A stretch of 11,978 nt of DNA from Jimgerdemannia flammicorona (taxonomy: Eukaryota > Mucoromycota > Endogonomycetes > Endogonales > Endogonaceae). The stretch covers positions 1-11,978 of the forward strand of contig RBNI01005894.1 in assembly GCA_003990745.1 (NCBI GenBank). The letters run 5' to 3'. Each line of letters opens with the position of its first letter. The stretch's first letter is position 1. Under the pieces are notes generated by a model that was not told where the DNA came from, ran no database searches, and was given only the letters and a program-made list of their open reading frames with translations. This document shows, one piece after another, positions 1 to 8,890 of the stretch. Made by a program: the position numbers and the translations under genes.

Positions 1-18
1 TTTTGACGACGTGAAGTG

Positions 19-443
19 TCGAGCCGCCCAACGACACCGATATGCACATGGACAACGCCCTCCAGCCTATCCCCACACCGACCACCCGTCTCGGCGGTAT
101 CATCCACTGCAGTGATCGAGCCACACATGTGCACATGGACGATGCCGCTCCAGCCTATCCCCACGCCTGCCCGCAGCGGACCACATATCTCCTGCCGTCT
201 CGGCGGTATCATCCACTGCAATGATCGAGCAACTCAACGACACAGATGTGCTCCCAATCTACCTCCCCCCCCCCGCCACCCACGACAGACCATACACCCC
301 TTGCCGTTTTGGCGGAAGCACTCGCTGAATCCGTTGCCTTCCCCGAAACAATCTCAGACGTAATAGAAGATGTGGGGACCGGCGTACCCGTCCAGCAGAT
401 CATTATATTCCTACTATCTCGGCGGATCCCTCCTACCATCCCT
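19..443. repeat. Degenerate 109-bp tandem repeat, about four copies
   Basis: Four copies can be aligned on a shared block, (t/c)tcggcgg or its variant tttggcgg. This block starts at 92, 201, 310 and 420, giving spacings of 109, 109 and 110 bp. Approximate copies are 19-115 (about 12 bp short), 116-224, 225-333 and 334-443. Copies 1 and 2 are very similar, sharing the core ctccagcctatccccac and the tail tatcatccactgca. Copies 3 and 4 are progressively diverged, and copy 3 carries a C10 run at 265-274. Because 109 is not a multiple of three, any encoded peptide changes frame from copy to copy. The Pro-rich open frames here are therefore more likely a by-product than a gene. Function is unknown; it is a minisatellite-like repeat in CG-rich DNA. 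Confidence 0.75.
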
Positions 444-1075
444 CTATTGAACCGGTTGTGCCGCCACCGATAGTAAATGCGGGGAGAGAGTCGTTCCATA
501 AGGGAAAAATCACGCCAACTGAAGAGAAAGAGCGCGAAGTTTGAACCCCGTCCTTATCCGAAGTACAAGGTTTAGACAATCCACTGGACCGCTGAAGAAT
601 TCATGCGTCATTGGAAAACATCGATTCTGGCTCCATCGACAGACCCGCCAAGCAGATTGGAGATGGGGATTTTCTATTGTCCGAGTTTAGCAACAGGCCA
701 TGCGGTCGGCGGGGTTGGTTTTGTGCGGTGCTGTTAACGGAACTGCGGTGTGCATGAGCATCCGTGTTCCCGTCCATGACGCCTTCGCCAGGTCGTCGGA
801 GAGACTCGTGTTATCAGTTCGGGTACCAACTAATGGCAAAACCCTCGAAGAACAGGGGGTGGGCGGGGTGACAGAGGCGCTTTGTTTCTGATAGCCGACG
901 GTGTGTTTGAAGCATTGGGTTTTTGTATATTTGGGCATTCTCTTTGTTCGAAGCCCATCTTCTCCGTATTTCTTACAATCGGCGATCCTTCACTGAAGAT
1001 ATCGACCCCTCCGGCAATTTCGAAGCCGACAAACCACCGACGAACTGACCCAACTAGCGATATGCTTGCGATTCA
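444..1075. other. Stretch with no recognisable gene
   Basis: Composition is moderate GC with CG dinucleotides common, unlike the transposon block to the right. The only short open frame of note on the plus strand begins with ATG at 603 and stops at 737 (44 codons, Trp-containing). I do not recognise it, and it has no visible partner motif. The segment lies immediately upstream of the TPR pseudogene, so it could be the decayed central part of that gene. No P-loop or other NLR nucleotide-binding motif could be read in any frame. Confidence 0.4.
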
Positions 1076-1819
1076 ATGATGGTTCAAGCCGTCATTTGTG
1101 ATGCAACGGAGGAAATCGAGCACCTTCGATGGTCAGAAGGCATCATTGCCACACTGAGTGAAGAAGTTGATTCCGCTGATTGTCACATCCCGCAAGTCCG
1201 AAGGGCAAACAAGGTACACCTTTCTCATGTCCGACATATCATCCCTCATCTAAAGGATTATGGTCAAATGGCCATTAAAATGCAGGATTTCTTGTTTCTC
1301 TGCTTGGCTGAACAGTTTGGTATCTGTACAGTTAAAGGTACCGAGGAACTTGCACAATTGGCTATGTGCATATCAGAAGAGACATATGGCAACCTGGGCA
1401 TATACGATGAGGCGGAGTCACTGTACAAACGGACGCTAATGACCAGCCAGAAAGCTTTTGGACCAGAGAACAATCTGACCACGACCAGGGAAAATACTTA
1501 CGGGCAGAGCTGCTGAACGAGCTAGCGCTGGAGATCTGTGAAAAGATGTTGCAACCAAAATCACCCACACACGGCAACATCTATCAACAATCTTGTAGAC
1601 CTCTACAGTAGTCAGGGAAATTTGGACAAGACGGAGCCGCTGTACGAAAGAGCGTTGGAGATTAGAGAGAAAGCGTTGGGATCAGAGCACCAGAAACGTC
1701 ATCAACTCTGAACAATCTGGCTCAACTACGACAGCTGTGGAAAGTGTGACAGGGCAGAGCAGGTGTACGAGCGGGCACTGACCATAATAGACATACCTAA
1801 AGGGTTTGTCGCCCGGTGA
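1076..1819 (+). pseudogene. TPR-repeat relic, fungal NLR / kinesin-light-chain-like type
   Basis: Bits of tandem tetratricopeptide repeats are readable but switch frame repeatedly. Frame 2 carries YDEAESLYKR...KAFGPEN (about 1400-1475). Frame 1 carries GKYLRAELLNELALEICEK (1489-1545). Frame 2 carries INNLVDLYSSQGNLDK then EPLYERALEIREKALG (1580-1681). Frame 1 carries TSSTLNNLAQLRQ (1696-1734). Frame 2 carries GKCDRAEQVYERALTI (1739-1786), ending at a TGA at 1817. The pattern G-x-Y-x-x-A-E-x-L-Y-x-R-A-L-x-I matches the 42-residue TPR_10/TPR_12 repeats at the C-terminus of many fungal NB-ARC/NACHT proteins. In that family the repeats act as the ligand-sensing or scaffold region (established knowledge). 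The longest intact piece is 146 codons from the ATG at 1076, but this start is arbitrary. No nucleotide-binding domain is visible upstream. At least four 1-2 base indels break it, while CG dinucleotides remain, so decay was by indel. A gene interrupted by introns is less likely because the frame switches occur within repeat units. Confidence 0.8.
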
Positions 1820-2585
1820 ATAAATATCTCGACGGTCATGAGCATGTCGTCCAACGGAAACGAGAACAACACTATTTCGATCTGAATAGGAACAGGAATC
1901 AACGATCACTGATGGCTGGCCTGTCAATATGAGTATGTAGTGGATATGCGCAATTGTGATTGTCGAGGAGTTGAAGGCTGGTTGTCTGTTCACCTGTTTA
2001 GTAATCCATTGTAAAGATGCGCTATCGCTGACGATTTTTGGCCCTCTTATTCAATGACGCAAGTAGATATCATTCTTCATTATTCTATCTTGATTTATAT
2101 CAATAATATTTTATATATATGCAAAAGATGAAATCTCTAAATTGTTCACGCCCTTTGTTAACTTGAGATTAAATTTTCGTAAAGGATGAAATGAATGATA
2201 TTATTTACGATGGTGCTAGCGATGGGCAAAATGAGGGCGAACAATGTGGAAAGTAAATTTACAGTGTGATGACATTAAAAAAAAATACGCGCGGCCAATG
2301 TTGTTTGCTTACGTGTTCATCTCGCCGCACGAGCTTCCTCTCCTGCTTCGCCTCCTATATCCCTAATTCACCTATAATCTACTCCCAAATCACCTGTCCA
2401 GCCAGACATTATCGAATGTTACATCTGTTGTTTTTCTTCTTTTTCACACTGCCAGAGCGGGCGAGGTCCACGCACTCCCTATTGGCCCTGATCATCCGGC
2501 CGACCAAGTAAAAGGACGTCTCCACATTGACGTCGTGCTTGCCCGAGGCCTCTTAGAATTCTAAACCCGTTCCGATGCGCCATAC
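1820..2585. other. Flank without recognisable gene
   Basis: Downstream of the TPR relic the sequence grows more AT-rich (2040-2270) and then returns to moderate GC (2290-2580). CG dinucleotides remain present throughout. An 81-codon open frame at 2266-2511 (plus strand) shows no recognisable domain, and a pyrimidine-rich patch lies at 2429-2448. Two GACGTC sites sit 14 bp apart (2515-2520 and 2529-2534). I see no tRNA, rRNA or transposase. It may be the 3' flank of the decayed NLR-like gene. Confidence 0.4.
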
Positions 2586-2734
2586 TGTTGACAGATATAC
2601 TTGAGAAGTTACAGATAATATATATCTTGGGTAGGTAGAGTTTATGCTGATAATGTAGATAAATATGTTAAAGCTACTTGACAAAGTATGATATGTTAGA
2701 TATATAAATTATTCTTATATTATAAAAAGAATTA

Positions 2735-3090
2735 CTCAAGCTACTTCATTATGAAAGAGAGATTACTAACAGAGAGAATGTTCTGTTCTAATAAAGACTA
2801 TACTGATATAAGTTATTAATATACTTAAGTTATTTGAATAAATAAGGGAGTTATAGATAGATTGAATATTTTAATCAAATAGAGATTATACTAATACTAT
2901 AGAGAGATATACTTAAGCTACTTAATAAAATTAAGAGAAATTATAATCTTCTCAAATATCAAAGTTCTGAACCTTTTTTTAAATAAAGAGTTTATAATAT
3001 TACTTACTTTATATAAATAAAGTATTCTTTATACAAGTGTAAAAGAGAGAAACTAATTAATTAGATTTATATATAAATTTAAAAAATATA
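2735..3090. repeat. Degenerate ~88-bp AT-rich tandem repeat
   Basis: The motif cttaagctactt and variants recurs at 2735 (ctcaagctactt), 2824 (cttaagttattt) and 2912 (cttaagctactt), with spacings of 89 and 88 bp. A weaker match lies near 3002. The tails align too: gaatgttctgttctaataaa in the first copy corresponds to gaatattttaatcaaataga in the second. Most differences are transitions, fitting tandem copies later hit by the same mutation process. Related but shorter-spaced motifs occur at about 2603 and 2670. Confidence 0.5.
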
Positions 3091-3854
3091 TATAAATAAA
3101 ATATTTAAGTATAGATCAAGTAAGTAAGTTTTAATATATATAAAAAGCTTAAATATCTAGAACTATTATTTATATAAAGTAAAGAGATTTGTTTTTTATA
3201 GTCTCTAATCTATAAAGAAAAATAAGAGGGGTATATAAATAGATTATAGTATAAATAACTAATTGCTAAATTATTAACTTACTAAATTACTAGTAGAGTA
3301 TTATAAATTTTTAGAACTATAATAAAGTACTTATTTGCTAATACATATTGAGTTACTCTATATACAAAGATATTACTAACTATATTTTATATAGAGCTAG
3401 TATAAGACTGAACTCAGTATTAAACTAAATTATAAGAAGTGAAATCTTAGAGATACTAAATCTAATATATATAATTACTTAAATATTAAGTAGATCTGAC
3501 TACTTTACTAAAGTTTGAATTATATTTATAATTTATCAAAGTATTCTTAATATAGTATTGTAATATACTAGTTCAATATAGGCAAATTATAAAATTGATA
3601 ATTAATATAGTTTGACTTAAGCCTCTAGTTACTTTATTAAAAAGTAATAAAATATTGTAAGATTTTTGGTATCCTTATTGATATTTAGTAGTATAATAGT
3701 TAAGTCTGAATACAGTCATTAATTTATATGTCAATTTTCTTATTAGGATAGTTCTTAAGTATAGTGGTGATTTATATAATAGTAAAATGATCTTTATATA
3801 ATATAATATTCTTTAAAAGTATGCAATTTCTAGTATAATGAACTTTTATAATAT

Positions 3855-3946
3855 GAGTGGATTTCTTATATGATTTCTGTATAATAATCTTATATAGTGT
3901 GAGCAGATTTCTTATATAATTTCTATATGATAATCTTATTCATTAT
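3855..3946. repeat. 46-bp tandem duplication
   Basis: Unit 1 (3855-3900) starts gagtggatttcttatatgat and unit 2 (3901-3946) starts gagcagatttcttatataat. The two run in parallel for about 40 bases, with differences that are mostly transitions. The spacing is exactly 46 bp. Origin and role are unknown. Confidence 0.6.
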
Positions 3947-4149
3947 ATGGTCAATTAACAGTATTTCTTAATAGATAATAGGCTGGTAAATTGGACAAAG
4001 AACTTAGTTTGGTAGATAACTCAGATAATAATTCAGATAATACTGATTCTTCCTAAATTGCTAAATTACTTGAAAATAGTAGTTGATGTAGATAACTTGA
4101 TAACTCAGATTAGTACTTTTAAATAAATTGAATCAATTCAAATTAAATT

Positions 4150-4290
4150 TGTTAGAATGGTAACTCAATATATCAATATATGATTAGTGATTTCATCAGT
4201 CTTATATCATCTATCAGTAATATATGAAATATACATTCTATGCAAGTTTAATAAAAATGCCCCTCTTTCTGATAAAGGTTATAAGCCTCA
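4150..4290 (+). repeat. Candidate 5' LTR of the copia element
   Basis: The segment starts tgttagaatgg, ends gcctca and is followed closely by a primer-binding-site-like string. It contains an aataaa at 4250-4255. Partial similarity to DNA after the copia coding relic is visible: ctatcagt...acattctatgca here against ctatgagt...acattatattgca near 8947-8982. The alignment is gappy and the composition is AT-rich, so chance similarity is possible. Confidence 0.3.
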
Positions 4291-4291
4291 C

Positions 4292-4305
4292 TAGTATTGA
4301 GCAGA
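4292..4305 (+). promoter_or_regulatory. Candidate tRNA primer-binding site
   Basis: tagtattgagcaga lies one base after the putative LTR end. It resembles the common copia primer-binding string tggtatcagagcag (complementary to initiator Met tRNA) if one base was deleted and a G-to-A and a C-to-T change are allowed. This is a weak match and rests on the LTR call. Confidence 0.22.
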
Positions 4306-4431
4306 TATAGCAAAAAATAAATAAATAAATATATCTCATAAATATATATTATATAATATATACTAGAAATAACAGATAGTCAACCTAATAATATAAGTAA
4401 TATAGATATACCAACTATAAGTATTCTGGCA

Positions 4432-5190
4432 ATGAGAGCAGTCTACATTGTGAGTATAAATATAACCAAGAGGTCCATTCCAATCTTTGACAAGAAAGAT
4501 TATATTATCTGGATATTTCATATAATGAATCTCTTTAATAAATACAGCTTGGTAGAGTATATGAAACTACAAGTACAAATTCAAGACTATAACTCTGCAA
4601 ATAATTACTAAGTATTATATAAGATCATATTTACATTATCAAACTCACAAAGCTTGTAATACATGTAGTAAAGCATGAGAAGCCCTACATAATTATCACA
4701 TGTAAGCATCTATATTGAATCAATTCTATCTGAAATCTCAACTATTCAATCTTTAAATAAAACCTAAGAAGAGTATCCATGAATATATCAGTCATATTGA
4801 TGATCTAGTAAATCAAGTAAATTCTCTCAGCATATCTGCAGATTGTATTAGTAATAAAAATAAGGTTATAATACTCATAAGAGAACTTCTAGATATATAT
4901 AATATTGTTGTCACAGTCATACACAAGAGTAGTACTCTCACAAACTATGCCCACATAATAATGAGCCTTATAAATGAGAAAATATATTAAGAAAACAGTG
5001 CCAAAGATAATAATAACAAAAGAGCATTTTACAGGTTTTATAGATATAGTACCAAATGAGATCAAAAGTACAGTCAACAATAAGGCCAATGATCCCAAAC
5101 CTAAAATCAACAATATAATAATCAATCAACCAAGTATGAAGGCTACTGTGAATACTATATCAAGTATGGATATAGGAAACACCAATGTTA
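4432..5190 (+). other. Copia Gag domain with mutated zinc knuckle
   Basis: The gag N-terminus reads PIFDKKDYIIWIFHIMN (about 4480-4530, frame 1), the F-x-G/K-x-Y-x-x-W start of copia gags. A UBN2-type core follows in frame 2, with KPKKSIHEYISHIDDLV (4760-4810) and VIILIRELLDIYN (4864-4902). The zinc knuckle is at 5147-5188. It keeps C-x2-C-x4-H-x4-C spacing, but the second Cys and the His both read Tyr (tat at 5156 and 5171), and only the first and last Cys remain. Gag normally coats the genomic RNA through this knuckle, so this copy could not bind zinc normally. A frameshift lies between about 4620 and 4673. Confidence 0.88.
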
Positions 5191-5626
5191 TCACTGGAAA
5201 AATAAAAATAAGTATGGAAAAAGCCAGTATTAGTAATGAAGAAGCAGCAGAAACTATTGAGAGAAATGTAGTAATGCAAATACTGCTGAAACATGAAAGT
5301 GGTAATCTATTTTTTGTATAAGCTGCCAGTCTCTTCACATCTACAAAACCCAGTAAGAATGATAATTTTGAATAGAAAAATCCTGTCAAACCTACCACCA
5401 ATACCAGTTCTGCCAGCTCTGCCAGTGGAAGATCAATACCTATAGCAGTTTGACTACCAAATCCACCAACTCATTATCTACAAATATCAGTCAGTGAAAC
5501 ACTTTTGAGCTGATAAAAAGTAGTGATAATGTCAGCACTACCAGTAGTGTAGATAGAAAAACCACCAACCATATGCCTAGCCATACATCTGGCAAATATA
5601 CAAATACAGCTAATAATAATAATATC

Positions 5627-5740
5627 TAGTTAATGGATTTCAGAGCCATGTAATATATGATGTCATATAGAGAATGGTTCGCTATATATCAACCATTTGA
5701 ATACTCTGTACTTATCAAGATAGAAGATATATAATAACAT
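5627..5740 (+). other. Copia aspartic protease start, active site lost
   Basis: In frame 2, codons at 5627-5665 align with the family motif W-x-x-D-S-G-A-x-x-H-M. Trp has become TAG (5627), Asp is kept (5636), Ser reads Phe (ttc, 5639), Gly reads Arg (aga, 5642), Ala is kept, the next position is TAA (5651), and His reads Tyr (tat, 5654). The following residues EWFAIYQPFEYSVLIKIED (5672-5728) match the usual continuation. Every change is a single C-to-T or G-to-A step. The D-S-G triad, needed for peptide cleavage, is destroyed. Confidence 0.85.
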
Positions 5741-5789
5741 CATCTATGCATACACCTCTACAGAAATATCATTGAGCCTACTACTACTC

Positions 5790-6600
5790 TTGTAGACTAT
5801 ATATCCTAGAGATAAGAAAGAATATCTTCTCTATAAGAAAAATGATGACTCATGACAATAAAGAGATACATATACATTTAAAGAGTACAATAATATATGA
5901 TTCATATGACAATAAGAGGTTAATAACAGCCTTAAAATATGGCAATATTTATATGATCAATAGCATATTAGATAGTGTGAAACCCTCTATATATATAATA
6001 ACTATATCTGATATATCTAATATATAGCATTAATACTTAAGATATATCAGCAAGATAAGCCTCAAATATATAATAAGAAGTAGATCCATTGATAGATTGC
6101 TGAAATATATATATCTATATGATAGTTTCTGCAAAGATTACATAGTAAACAAAGCATCCTTGTGACTATTCAAAGAATGATTAAAGTGTATATCTGAGAT
6201 CCTTGACCTCATATATATGGATATATGTGGGCTGATATATATGCCATCACATTTTGGCAAGAGATATTTTCTCACATTCATCAATGATCATATATATAAA
6301 GTATATATATACCTTTTATTAGCAAAGAGTGAAGCTTTGGATAAATTCAAAAAATTTAAAGCAATTACTAAGAATGAGACAGGATATAGAATACATACTA
6401 TATGATCAGATAATGGATGTAAATACATCAATCTTGCATTCAAGCAGTTCTTAATAAAATATAGTATAACCTATCAAATGATGGCTCTCTATATATCTCA
6501 GCAGAATGATATGGCTGAGCAGTTTAACCATATAGCCATAGAAATAGAATGTATAATAATCAATACTACTGGACTATTGTATTCTTATTAGACTGAAGCC
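5790..6600 (+). other. Copia GAG-pre-integrase and integrase core
   Basis: Frame 1. The linker LEIRKNIFSIRKMMTH (5806-5853) matches the usual L-x-x-L-R-K-N-L-x-S segment. The HHCC-type zinc region starts with stop-His at 6025-6030, where the family has Trp-His, and continues LRYIS, the conserved G-H having become R-Y. The rve core follows: YMDICG (6214-6231), SDNG (6406-6417) and SQQNDMAEQFN (6496-6528). The three acidic residues D, D, E (codons 6220, 6409, 6517) are all still present. The neighbouring Gly reads Asp and Arg reads Gln, again transitions. Stops interrupt the domain, for example TGA at 6403. Confidence 0.9.
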
Positions 6601-7260
6601 ATAAACACCATGGTATATATCTATAATCAGTATATATCTCAATCACTAAGTAAGAATTCTGGTAATAATAAGCATTTTAGAGACAATAATCTTATCTCTA
6701 AAGAATTATAAAGTAGATCTAAGCTGGATGTTTTACATCTATATATATTTGGCTGTGAGGTATATATTCTCAACAAAAGCAATACTATCTAGGATAAATT
6801 CAAACCTAAGACAAGTAAGCACATATTTCTTAGATATTCCAACAAGGTATACCAGCTATGGGATCTATATAAGTGATATATAGTTATCTCTCATGATGTA
6901 CAGTTCAGAGAAAAAGACTTGGAAATCTATGTGAAAGTATTAGTTGAAACCTCTATATCTACATTCCAGCTAGTGCAAATGCAGCAACCAGTACAACTAT
7001 CATCCACCTCTCCAGTAGTCAATCAAAATTATTTTCAACTACTATATATATCTGAGCCTAAGCCCAGAATAATGGAGATCAAAGATGAAGATAATGGCAA
7101 ATCCTCCAATAATAAAGAATCCTCTATAAAGAGTAACCAAATATAAAAGTACTCCAATCTTCATCATATAACTTATTCTGATTTAGAAAATTATTAGGAT
7201 ATACTAATAGACTCTCAGTAGTAATATAAGAACTATGTAAGCTATACTGAAGTATATAAA
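6601..7260 (+). other. Copia integrase C-terminal / linker segment
   Basis: Frame 1. The conserved segment after the integrase core is readable: LDVLHLYIFGCEVYILN (6727-6777), then FKPKTSKHIFLRYSN (6799-6843), then YIVISHDVQFRE (6880-6912). It corresponds to the F-G-C...K-x-x-K-x-x-x-x-x-G-Y family pattern, with the final Gly now Arg. Bases 6919-7146 stay open for 75 codons and are polar, Ser/Gln/Asn/Lys-rich. This is the usual poorly conserved spacer before RT. Confidence 0.8.
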
Positions 7261-7299
7261 TGTATATATATTATGATATCTTCTAGTGAGTTAAGTATA

Positions 7300-8270
7300 T
7301 ATGATGAAGCTATAACTAATCCTAATGGCAAGAAATAGAAATAAGCTATGAGTGAAGAATATGATTCACTTATCAAGAACAGTATGTAGGATCTGGTATC
7401 TTTTCTACCAAACCATTAAGTAATTGGATCAAGATGAGTGCATAGGATAAAACACAGTATTGATAGTAATATAGAGCAGTATAAAGCTTGCTTCATTGCC
7501 AAGAGTTACTTGTAAGATTATAGCATAGATTAAGATGAAACATTTTTGCCAGTATTCAAGCTTACTTTACTTAGAATACTTCTTGCAATTAGCACACTGT
7601 ATGATCTAGAAATCCATCAGATGGATATTAAGACAGTCTTCCTGAACAGTGATATAGATACTGAACAACCATAAGAATACAAACTATATAATAACCAGAA
7701 TAGTAAGCTCATATACAAACTATATAAAGGATTATATAGCATTTAGTAAGTGACATATCTATGGAATAAGAGAATCAACAAACATCTCCTTGATAATAGA
7801 TTCAAGTATTACAAAGCAGACAATTGTATATACATTCAGTATTATAACAATGACTGGTATATAGGTTGATGATATCATTATTATAGCCAGCAAGAACAGG
7901 CTTAATGAAGTAAAGAAAACTCTATACTGAGAATTCAAGATAACTGACATAGGTAACATATCCTTCCTTTTGGGGATATTAATTATATATAATAGAAACA
8001 AGTGTACTATATACCTCTTACAAGTAATATATACCAAAACCATTCTTGAATACTTTAATATAAATGAATATAAGTCAGTCAGTACTCCTATAGATACTTC
8101 CATGAAATTAAAGAAGTCTGACAATATGCCTAAGAAAGATAATAATAATGTATCCACCAAAAATAGCACTAATGATAATATTTTCTATTGACAAGCAGTT
8201 GGCTCTCTCATGTATCTCATATTAAGAATGAGACCCAATATATTATATGCTATTAATAAGATAGTATAAT
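7300..8270 (+). other. Copia reverse transcriptase domain, degenerate
   Basis: Frame 1 carries the RVT_2 landmarks: AMSEEYDSLIKNSM (7348-7389), ACFIAKSYL (7483-7509, family A-R-L-V-A-K-G), then HQMDIKTVFLNSDID (7615-7659) with the first catalytic Asp at 7624-7626. After a frameshift near 7860 the metal-binding VDD is at 7865-7873 in frame 2. The preceding aromatic position is a TAG. LLGI (7970-7981) and the 73-codon open piece 7970-8191 include the STPIDTSMKLKK segment typical of copia RT. Trp and Gln codons are repeatedly stops (7339, 7345, 7390, 7435). Confidence 0.9.
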
Positions 8271-8395
8271 ACTCCTCCTGCTATAATAATTTACACTAGA
8301 GTACCATTAAGAGGATTTTCTAATACTTAAAGGAATTAGCATACTATATACTCATACTGAGTAGTAATACTAAATTAAGTGAGAATAATGACATC

Positions 8396-8890
8396 CAGCT
8401 ATCTGATACTTATGACATCAATTGGGGCAGAGACTTAGATGACCATTGATCTATAACTGGGTATCTCTTCTACATTGGCAACCAAGGATCCATTATTTCA
8501 TAGCAAATATATAAGCAGAGTTCTGTAACAACATCCTCAATATAGACAGAGTACCAGATACTATCATTGGTAACAAAGAAAGCTATTTAGCTCTGCAAAC
8601 TATTGAAGGAGCTCAGCTTTACTCAGGAATAGAATCTTATACTAATTAAGTAAGATAATCAATTGATGATAGCATTTACCAAGAATCCAGTATACTACAG
8701 TAGAACAAAATATATTGATATACAGTACTACTTTATTATAAATATATAGAAAATGGTACTATATATCTGAAATAATTCTCATAAAGTATATAACTGCCAA
8801 TTCACTTACTAAAGTCCTTCCAAAGCTAAATTTTAAGCTATATGCTAAGGAATGGGTCTTTCTGGTTAATTATGAAATACTTTTCAAACT
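8396..8890 (+). other. Copia RNase H domain and C-terminus
   Basis: Frame 2 reads LSDTYDINW (8399-8425), where the family has Y-S-D-A-D-W, then SITGYLFYIGNQGSIIS (8453-8503) and a stop where SW-x-S-K-K-Q follows. The C-terminal YYSRTKYIDIQYYF (8693-8734) is the usual H-x-R-T-K-H-I-D-I-x-Y-H-F, with each His turned to Tyr. After further slips, NSLTKVLPK (8799-8825, frame 3) gives the A-D-x-L-T-K end motif. RNase H would remove the RNA strand from the hybrid; this copy cannot be translated. Confidence 0.87.

Larger units (their letters stand above)
2586..4149. other. CG-free, very AT-rich block, probable decayed transposon DNA
   Basis: This stretch begins abruptly after moderate-GC DNA and is dominated by tata/atta runs. 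No CG dinucleotide was found in it by eye. All six frames are densely stopped and no protein domain could be read on either strand. Its composition matches the degraded copia element that follows, so it is probably older transposon or repeat DNA that went through the same cytosine loss (inference). The first bases, tgttgacag at 2586, resemble an LTR start, but no matching end was found. Confidence 0.5.
4432..8890 (+). pseudogene. Copia gag-pol polyprotein, degenerate
   Basis: The original protein would package element RNA (gag), cleave itself (protease), integrate (integrase) and copy RNA to DNA (RT/RNase H). The reading frame can be followed by homology as frame 1 (4432 to ~4640), frame 2 (~4650-5740), frame 1 (~5790-7860), then frame 2 (7865 to ~8750), with further slips near 8755-8795. 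At least three, probably five, indels have therefore occurred. Most stop codons sit where the family has Trp, Gln or Arg (TGG to TAG/TGA, CAA to TAA, CGA to TGA). This is the signature of C-to-T/G-to-A mutation. The first in-frame ATG is at 4432, but the frame stays open upstream to about 4357, so the true start is unclear. The end is set by the LTK-type C-terminal motif near 8807 and the putative 3' LTR at 8890. Confidence 0.93.

Noticed and set aside
16..363. Pro-rich 115-codon open frame over the tandem repeat (and the overlapping 42-224 and 246-473 frames)
   Set aside because: It starts at GTG, the peptide similarity shifts frame with each 109-bp unit, and no domain is recognised. It is best explained by the repeat.
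209..938. Minus-strand open frames of 96 and 83 codons
   Set aside because: No recognisable motif. One lies antisense to the tandem repeat and the other in unrecognised DNA.
2266..2511. 81-codon plus-strand frame near the border
   Set aside because: Low-complexity Ser/Phe-rich translation from a pyrimidine-rich patch; no family resemblance.
2586..4149. Possible very long 5' LTR or a second coding element
   Set aside because: No matching copy after the copia coding region, and no domain readable in six frames. It is reported only as AT-rich decayed DNA.
4889..5401. Hydrophobic minus-strand frames (78 and 91 codons) and a 115-codon plus-strand frame at 4974
   Set aside because: They are shadows of the copia gag frame (frame 2, plus strand). 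Antisense AT-rich DNA readily gives Ile/Leu/Phe-rich pseudo-membrane segments.
7759..8169. 136-codon minus-strand hydrophobic frame
   Set aside because: It lies antisense to the copia reverse transcriptase, whose motifs are clear on the plus strand.
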